Positions 57,703 through 64,000 of a DNA stretch of 64,000 nucleotides are shown here, piece by piece. Numbering within the stretch: the stretch's first letter is position 1; each line of letters starts with the position of its first letter. The notes under the pieces were generated by a model, which did no database searches, was not told where the DNA came from, and worked only from the letters and a program-made list of their open reading frames with translations. The position numbers and the translations under genes are program-made. This DNA is from Terriglobia bacterium (GTDB taxonomy: Bacteria; Acidobacteriota; Terriglobia; Terriglobales; Acidobacteriaceae): positions 29,172 through 93,171 of the forward strand of contig JAIQFF010000003.1 of the NCBI GenBank assembly GCA_020073395.1. Reading direction: 5' to 3'.

Positions 57703-58200
57703 CTACTCAGGCTTCACGCTAACCCACTTTCTGCCGGCATACAGCCGGTACGCTCCTCGGTATTCGACAAACTTGAGTGGCACCGGGTGCGGTAGTTTGT
57801 CGTCTATCTGGCCGAGAACGCTGAACAGTTCGTTGGCTCCCACGTCCATCACCAGGAACTTTCCCTCTTTTGAAAATCCAAATCCGTACTCACCCGGCGC
57901 CAGTTCTGATCCCGCGATATTAAGCTTCACTTCCGTGATCAGGAATCCCTGATACTTTGCCTGCACGTCGGCCGCATAGCCAGAGGTATCCACCAGTCCG
58001 GTCAGGACCAGCTTTCCATCCGGCACACTGAATCCTGCCGAATTGCGCAATTGCACCGGAGCTGATTGGCCGCGAAAAAAATAGGTGCCAGGAACTACTT
58101 TTTTGAGCACATCGTTGCTAAGCAGGCCAGGTTTCAGCTGCTGGGCCGCAAGCAGCAAACCACAGAAAATCACGACCGCCAAACCAACACGTCGCTTCAT
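57703..58200 (-). CDS. secreted hypothetical protein
   Basis: MKRRVGLAVVIFCGLLLAAQQ signal; same strand, 3 bp from the tetraheme cytochrome gene. Confidence 0.7.
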   Translation of the reverse strand: MKRRVGLAVVIFCGLLLAAQQLKPGLLSNDVLKKVVPGTYFFRGQSAPVQLRNSAGFSVPDGKLVLTGLVDTSGYAADVQAKYQGFLITEVKLNIAGSELAPGEYGFGFSKEGKFLVMDVGANELFSVLGQIDDKLPHPVPLKFVEYRGAYRLYAGRKWVSVKPE

Positions 58201-58268
58201 GAACCATTCCTCCATTGAATCGAAGAGTGCCGAGAACTAACTATGGATCGCCAAGACCAAACTCTCTT

Positions 58269-58754
58269 TCATCTGAGTGCCGTGTCTCCGACTTCGACCA
58301 CGGGCTCGAATGCTGGTGTCACCGCCAGTGCACGCGAGACCAGGCACAGACTCTCAGCCTTCTGCAACAGCTCAAACGCCCGTGCGCGCTCCGGTTCTCG
58401 GAGAATCTTGAGATGTGGCCGCAGGATTATGTGGCTGAAGCTGTAGCCGGAATTGGCCTTATCTACCTTGCCCGCGGCTTCCACCTCAAGGTCGGTGTAT
58501 TCCCACTTCGAGTTTTCCGCCAGCACCCGAAACGTGGTTGTAAAACAACTGGCGATGGCACAGAGGAGCAAGTCTTCCGGAGTCCACCTACCCTCTAGCC
58601 CACCAAATTGTAGCGGTGCCGCGAAATGGATCGAATTAGGCGCAGAATCAGATTTTGCCAGTCCGGTCCGGCCCGAGGCCCACCAGGCGATGACTCGATA
58701 TTCGTGGGTGTCTCCCAAGCAATCACTCCTTGCGATCCTCAGCATGCTGTGCAA
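58269..58754 (-). CDS. OsmC family protein
   Basis: GGLEGRWTPEDLLLCAIASCFTTTFRVLAE...LVSRAL. Confidence 0.9.
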   Translation of the reverse strand: MHSMLRIARSDCLGDTHEYRVIAWWASGRTGLAKSDSAPNSIHFAAPLQFGGLEGRWTPEDLLLCAIASCFTTTFRVLAENSKWEYTDLEVEAAGKVDKANSGYSFSHIILRPHLKILREPERARAFELLQKAESLCLVSRALAVTPAFEPVVEVGDTALR

Positions 58755-59279
58755 AAGAGGCCCGACGGCCTCTTGGGGCGAAGCCGGGATATTTTGGGTA
58801 GCATTCTCTGCTGTAGAGGTTGTCCTTAGCCGTGCGCAAGATCACGGCATCTTGTGATGGCGATCACCCAAACCGCAATTTAGCGGGATAGGTTTACGGC
58901 GGGTTTTTGGAACACGCAGGCCGTGAAAGTTTTTCTCTGGTTGCAACCCGCACAGGGAAAGTGTCGCCTCTGTGGTAGGGGAAGACGGCAAACCTCGAAA
59001 TTAGACCCTGTGCTCAGGCTGGGTGAGCCAGAGATCTCCCACGGTGATGTTCTTTAGTTTTTATGCGTACAGCGCTAGGCTGCTGCTGTTCGCATGCTTT
59101 TGAGCCTCTTCAGACTCTGCATCCTTGCCCTTGAGGTAGGCGAGCGTTACGTCCAGCGACTCCATCGTTTGCCTATCCGCCCTCAGCTTCCCCCGAAAAT
59201 CGTCGTTCTCGAAAGAGAGATCCGGGCGGGAACCTCTAGCCCCGCCTGCACCCTCGAACGCATCTGGAAATGCAGGAAC

Positions 59280-60005
59280 CTAGCGCTGCGGCTTCCAGTT
59301 TCCCTCGTCATCAAAATTCTTGGACTTCAAAAAGCCGCAAGCATTCCAGATCAAATCGAACATGGGCTTGAGAACCTTGCTCAGTGGCGCATTGAAATCT
59401 TCCACAACAGATTCAGGGAGTATGAGGTGTTCTTCTTTGATTGGGTGGCCGCCGCCAAAGGAATAAATGTCTTGTGCCATTTCCAAGTTCTTTGTCCTGG
59501 TTAGTGTTAAAGCGACCACTATGGGGGTATTTACGCCGAGCTCTTTTTGAATCTCAAATATCTTCTTGTTGGTGTATTCCAGTACGTCACGTTCAAGCGC
59601 GCCGTACGGAATGTACCGCTTGCCGTTGAGTTCGGCATTCAGCCAGTCGCCCTCGACGGCTTCCACCACGCCGTTCCTGAATAGTTGCGTGTAAGAAAAA
59701 CAGCCGTCGGCGGTGCCGCTGTGGGTCGCGAAACCGTCCAGATTAATGTGGGAATTCCACCCACCGCCCACAACGATCGGCGGAATCCTATGCGCCTGAT
59801 CCCTGAATCTGAAGACATCGTATTGAACCGATCCGGCGAACGATTCAACCGGAATGCAGTGCAGAACGGTCTTGCTCCCTTCTGCGAACGGCAGAGCAGT
59901 CTCGTTCGAAATGATTTTGGCGATCCGATCAGTTCGAAATGCTCGGATACGGTCTGTCACGCTGCTGGAGAAGGTAAAAGCGGATCGAAGTTCGGAAACG
60001 TCCAA
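59280..60005 (-). pseudogene. N-terminally truncated AlbA_2/Schlafen-like ATP-binding protein
   Basis: SELRSAFTFSSSVTDRIRAFRTDRIAKI..PFAEGSKTVLHCIPVESF; upstream in-frame FRRSWPDRHDKFYARNSAGKYPLD preceded by a stop; ORF track uses a TTG start. Confidence 0.55.
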
Positions 60006-60369
60006 AGGATATTTCCCGGCGGAATTCCGCGCGTAGAATTTGTCGTGTCGGTCGGGCCATGATCGACGAAATTAAGCCGGGCAATCTCGAAGTCTATTGG
60101 CCCGAAGGCAATTGCCTGCTCGTCGCGAGAAGAGATAAGACATCGCCTCCCGGGAGCCCGACTACAACGCGACAGTGAGAGTCGAGAAGATGACCTGAGA
60201 GTCGTGGCAGACGTGTGGGGTAGCGCTGCAAAAGATAAAGGCTCGAATCTTCGGGGTCACGGGGCCGAACTCTGCTATGGAGATTTACGAGCAATATTCA
60301 GCATTTACCAGCACTTGCACCCTTTTGCCAAAATTAGCACTTGCCGAAAAACGGTAAATAGTTTATCGT

Positions 60370-60379
60370 TTATCGATAA
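60370..60379. promoter_or_regulatory. palindromic operator candidate TTATCGATAA with overlapping TTTATCG repeat
   Basis: gtttatcgtttatcgataattatta immediately upstream of the DUF2975/HTH operon. Confidence 0.45.
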
Positions 60380-60400
60380 TTATTACGCGCGGAACCCACC

Positions 60401-60919
60401 ATGAAACATTCGACGACGCTACTCGCGACCTGGGTCACTTTGCGGATCCTGATCGTCCTCAACTGGATTCTCGGAGCGCTGATCTTCGCTCTGCTGGCGA
60501 TCAGCTTCCAGGCTGAGGAATGGACCTGGCGAGCGCTAGGCGTCGGCGCGGTCGCCGGTCACGAGAGCGTGGTTGCCGGGATGCGCGCAATCATGGTAAT
60601 CGGCATCGTAGGCACACCCATGGCTTACGTGGTGTTCAGCCGGCTGCTTAGGATCGTCGAATCGGTGCGCACGGGCGAGCCATTCACCATGGACAATGCC
60701 GGGCGGCTGCGGACCATCGCTTGGGCGCTGCTCGGCCTCGAGCTGCTCCACATCTGCGTCGTCGCGATTGCCTCCGCGGTCTCGACCAAAGAAATGCCAC
60801 TGCGCATCAACGGCAATTTCGATCTCACCGGTTGGCTAGCCATCCTGCTGCTGTTCGTGCTCGCGCAGGTGTTCCTTGAAGGGACGGGCATGAGCGAGGA
60901 TCTGGAGGGCACGGTCTGA
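60401..60919 (+). CDS. DUF2975-like membrane protein
   Basis: MVIGIVGTPMAYVVFSRLLRIVESVRTGEPFTMDNAGRLRTIAWALLGLELLH. Confidence 0.88.
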   Translation: MKHSTTLLATWVTLRILIVLNWILGALIFALLAISFQAEEWTWRALGVGAVAGHESVVAGMRAIMVIGIVGTPMAYVVFSRLLRIVESVRTGEPFTMDNAGRLRTIAWALLGLELLHICVVAIASAVSTKEMPLRINGNFDLTGWLAILLLFVLAQVFLEGTGMSEDLEGTV

Positions 60920-61179
60920 TGGCCATTCTCGTCAAGCTCGACGACCTGCTGCACGACCGGCGCATGACGCTGACCGAGCTCGCCGAGCGCGTCGATATCA
61001 CGCTCGCGAACCTGTCGATCCTGAAGACCGGCAAGGCGCGGGCTATCCGCTTCTCGACGCTTGAGGCAATCTGCCAAGCGCTCGCCTGCCAACCGGGCGA
61101 TCTCCTGGAATTTCGACACGATTCCGGCACCGGGGAGCGGCCGTCCGCGGCACTTGATGAGATTGGAGACTTGAAATGA
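60919..61179 (+). CDS. small HTH (Cro/C1-type) transcriptional regulator
   Basis: MAILVKLDDLLHDRRMTLTELAERVDITLANLSILKTGKARAIRFSTLEAICQALACQPGDLLEF. Confidence 0.93.
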   Translation: MAILVKLDDLLHDRRMTLTELAERVDITLANLSILKTGKARAIRFSTLEAICQALACQPGDLLEFRHDSGTGERPSAALDEIGDLK

Positions 61180-61616
61180 CTTTGAATGCTGCCACTATTT
61201 CACCGTCCGCTGCGGCCCCCATCGAGAGCGAAGTCTCTCTCACTCGGCTCTACGTACTGCGCGCGATGTACCTGCTGCTGGTCATCGGCGGCGCCATCGT
61301 GTTTCTGCCGCAGTTGATAGGCCATGAGCCGGCGGCGCGCGGGGTAATCCCGAGCATGCTCGGCGGACTGTGGGTGCTTGCATGTTTCGGGCTTCGCTAC
61401 CCGCTGCAGATGCTTCCGATACTTCTCTTCGAGCTGGTGTGGAAGACAATCTGGCTCATCGACTACGGGCTACCGCAATGGAGGGCGGGCGTGCACACGA
61501 CGCAATTCACAGAGGATTTCAAAGCGATCGCGTTGGGCGTGATCTTGATCCCGATTATCCCGTGGGGATACGTCTTCCGGCATTACCTGAACAAGCCGGG
61601 GGCACGTTGGCACTAG
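61176..61616 (+). CDS. hypothetical membrane protein
   Basis: Four hydrophobic segments; overlaps the HTH stop by 4 nt. Confidence 0.8.
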   Translation: MTLNAATISPSAAAPIESEVSLTRLYVLRAMYLLLVIGGAIVFLPQLIGHEPAARGVIPSMLGGLWVLACFGLRYPLQMLPILLFELVWKTIWLIDYGLPQWRAGVHTTQFTEDFKAIALGVILIPIIPWGYVFRHYLNKPGARWH

Positions 61617-61742
61617 GCACCCTGAGTATTGGGGCATCTCCGAGAGACGCGCGTATTGCTTGCACCGCACATCACGGAAGCTGGTGACGCGAGCGAGCAT
61701 TAAATTAGCAGCTACACGGGGCTCGGATCGTGGATACTAGGA

Positions 61743-62669
61743 GTGTTTGCGATGCCCAAAACTGCTAAGAAAATCGTCCTAGTCGTCGCCGCCTTTATGG
61801 CGGTTGTGTTCGCGGTTTTTCTGTTCAACCAGACGACGCAGATCGTCCAGTCGGCGCGAGCGGTCAATGTCGTTTTCGGTGAAGGAGTAATGTGGGGTCT
61901 CATTTTCACCTATTGCATACTGCTGACGACTCCGCTAGTGCTCTGGTTCCGGTTGCCCAAGCGGATGCTGCCACCAGAAACGACCGAGGGTGCTGCTTAT
62001 GACCGATTTCTTATCGATTTCAAGAAACGGCTGTCACGCCATCCTCGCCTCCGTGGACACGCTCTGAATTCCACGACGGACATCGAAACAGCCCTTCAGA
62101 AGCTCGATAAGCACGCTGATGATGTAGTCACGTCAACTGCGTCAGCAGTATTCCTCAGCACAGCGGTTTTGCAAAGTGGTCGATTAGACGTTCTGGTAGT
62201 GTTTGCCGCTCAAACAAGACTCATCTGGCAGGTTGCCCACGTGTACTACCAAAGACCGTCGCTTCGGGATTTTGTGCAGCTATATGCAAACGTGGCTTCC
62301 ACAGCCTTTATCGCTGCTGGCATTGAGGACATTGATGTCGATGTGCTGGTCGGGACGATTTTCGGCTCGACTGTTGCTGCAATTCCGGGGATGCACCTCC
62401 TCGCTAGTTCTGTCCTGTCGGGTTCCGCGAACGCCTTCCTGACTCTTCGCGTCGGAATGATCACGAAGGAATACTGTCGCTGTACGGTGCAGGTCGAGAA
62501 GGCAGGTCTCCGAAGAGCCGCCACTGTGAAAGCTGCGAAGCTGCTTAGTTCAATTGTTCGAGAGGGAACGGTGAAGTTATCGAAGGCTACGGTGAGCGCA
62601 TCGAAAATGAAGCTGAGCCAAGCGTTCCAAGTCGTGACCGGACGACGTGGAAAGATGGAAACTTCGTAG
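61743..62669 (+). CDS. DUF697/YcjF-like membrane protein
   Basis: DVVTSTASAVFLSTAVLQSGRLDVLVVFAAQTRLIWQVAHVYYQRPSLRDFVQLYANVASTAFIAAGIEDIDVD...NAFLTLRVGMITKEYCR. Confidence 0.75.
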   Translation: MFAMPKTAKKIVLVVAAFMAVVFAVFLFNQTTQIVQSARAVNVVFGEGVMWGLIFTYCILLTTPLVLWFRLPKRMLPPETTEGAAYDRFLIDFKKRLSRHPRLRGHALNSTTDIETALQKLDKHADDVVTSTASAVFLSTAVLQSGRLDVLVVFAAQTRLIWQVAHVYYQRPSLRDFVQLYANVASTAFIAAGIEDIDVDVLVGTIFGSTVAAIPGMHLLASSVLSGSANAFLTLRVGMITKEYCRCTVQVEKAGLRRAATVKAAKLLSSIVREGTVKLSKATVSASKMKLSQAFQVVTGRRGKMETS

Positions 62670-62708
62670 CGTTCGTCAGTGGATTCTGTCTTCCTCGCCG
62701 AGGGGACG

Positions 62709-63183
62709 CTAGAATCCCGCCTCGGCAAGAAATTGGCTGGCCTTGACCTTGTTGTTGCAGGACTTGCCAACGTAAGAGATCATCAAATTGGCAGATGCCC
62801 TAGTCATCGCAACGTAGAACAGACGCCTTTCGTCTTCGAGCGGTGCTCTTTTATGCGGAATTAGCCCCTGATTGCACGTTGTCAGAATGACCGTGTGCCA
62901 CTGGCGCCCTTTCGCCTTGAAATAAGTGAGAAGTGCCACACCGTCCGCTTTCCGCCCTCCCGGCATGACTTTGTCTTGCTCGATTCAATGCGGATTCCAT
63001 GGTTGTCAAAAAGTCCTTCTCGCTGCCTTTGTAATTTGCAGCAAGATCGAAAATTTCTCCCAACGGAATCCGATTGTCCACGACATCCTCAAGGCTGCCG
63101 ATGATTCCCGTGAATCCCTTGAATTCGTCAGCCAAGTAGTTAATGACCCTCGACAATCGTCCGCCTAGACTCAAAAGCCCCAT
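62709..63183 (-). pseudogene. UvrD/Rep-type helicase C-terminal remnant, frameshifted
   Basis: RVINYLADEFKGFTGIIGSLEDVVDNRIPLGEIFDLAANYKGSEKDFLTTMES in one frame; GVALLTYFKAKGRQWHTVILTTCNQGLIPHKRAPLEDERRLFYVAMTRASANLMISY in another. Confidence 0.72.
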
Positions 63184-63407
63184 TACAGCTTCGCGGCACC
63201 TGCTGCTTCGTGCTTTGGGTAGCCGACCGGCTCTCGCCGGGGTGTTACTGCTGCTGATGCCATTTCAAAAGTCCTCCAAGACTTTCTAGATTGTTACCGC
63301 CAGGTAGTTATGCCTGATGGTAGTATATGTATCTTTCTTCGTTTGAAAAATGAGGTTATTTGACAGGTTGATTTGGATACCAGTCGCGGCGATTCACTTC
63401 TCGAATT

Positions 63408-63548
63408 TCAGCCGGGGTCCAGGAAACGAAGGTTGGTCACTTTGAAGGGCACGTCGTAATCGCCATTCGCCAACTTCACGACCTCGACATTCCTGATGGT
63501 GACATTGCGAACCTTGACGGTAGCAGTGCCTTTGATTTCTTGTGACAT
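63408..63548 (-). CDS. small ORF (46 aa), not in the ORF track
   Basis: MSQEIKGTATVKVRNVTIRNVEVVKLANGDYDVPFKVTNLRFLDPG-stop, read by hand. Confidence 0.4.
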   Translation of the reverse strand: MSQEIKGTATVKVRNVTIRNVEVVKLANGDYDVPFKVTNLRFLDPG

Positions 63549-63843
63549 TTTGATTTCCTAATCAACGAAAAGTTTAGTTCACTACGGGGGGCAAGGTTCA
63601 TGTCCGGGGATGCAGCACAGCGAGTGCCTTTGCTGCTTCTGCGGGCGTCCACACGCGAGTAAAGCCTACTCTGGCGGGTTCGGCCAGCGAGTGATCCTCC
63701 AGCCGCCTGTAGATCGTCCGCTCCGAACATACGCACAAAAATTGTTTTTTCGTCTGTATCTGTCACACCACTTTGACTTGGAGAGAGGGTCTAACGGGCA
63801 GGTTTGCACGATTATTACTCTCCTCACATAGACGCATGAAAAA

Positions 63844-63977
63844 TTATCTGCATCTTGGCGAGCTGGCGTGACCCTCTCATCTTTACGCGCCGAAATATCT
63901 GTGACCTCTCACCAGTACGGTCAAATTATCTGAGACGGGACTCTGACTCTCTCCTTCGATGTACGGTTACTTATCTG
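63844..63977. repeat. iterated TTATCTG motifs at window edge
   Basis: TTATCTG at 63844, ATATCTG at 63895, TTATCTG at 63926, TTATCTG at 63971; also cgtgaccctctca / tgtgacctctca. Confidence 0.5.
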
Positions 63978-64000
63978 CGGGCACCTCTTCGACTGTACCT

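Overview
The window appears to be a high-GC bacterial chromosome segment, probably Acidobacteriota (inferred from gene content and repeat style, not proven). Positions 1-36.4 kb are mostly housekeeping genes: FmdB-like, pirin, SpoIIE-like phosphatase, M49 peptidase, PpiC/SurA, YhaM-type exoribonuclease, kbl, pyrC-pyrB-pyrR, GNAT, REC-PilZ, REC-TonB, histidine kinase/response regulator/ECF sigma, GH3, gltX, RDD, lptD and sthA. They are separated by several families of palindromic intergenic repeats. Positions 36.4-47 kb look like a decaying accessory region with small ORFs, frameshifted remnants, dispersed direct repeats and a tRNA-Arg(UCU)-like gene interrupted by a structured insert of about 160 nt. 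Positions 47-58.2 kb hold a long same-strand electron-transfer locus: a Rieske/split cytochrome b complex directly next to a GltD-like FAD/Fe-S oxidoreductase, with octaheme, tetraheme and monoheme c-type cytochromes, a cupredoxin-like protein and a heme-containing putative outer-membrane protein. Positions 58.3-64 kb are accessory again: OsmC, AlbA_2-like remnant, DUF2975/HTH pair, UvrD remnant and iterated TTATCTG motifs at the right edge. The strongest candidates for new biology are the respiratory locus and the interrupted tRNA-like locus. All family names come from reading the translations; no database search was run.
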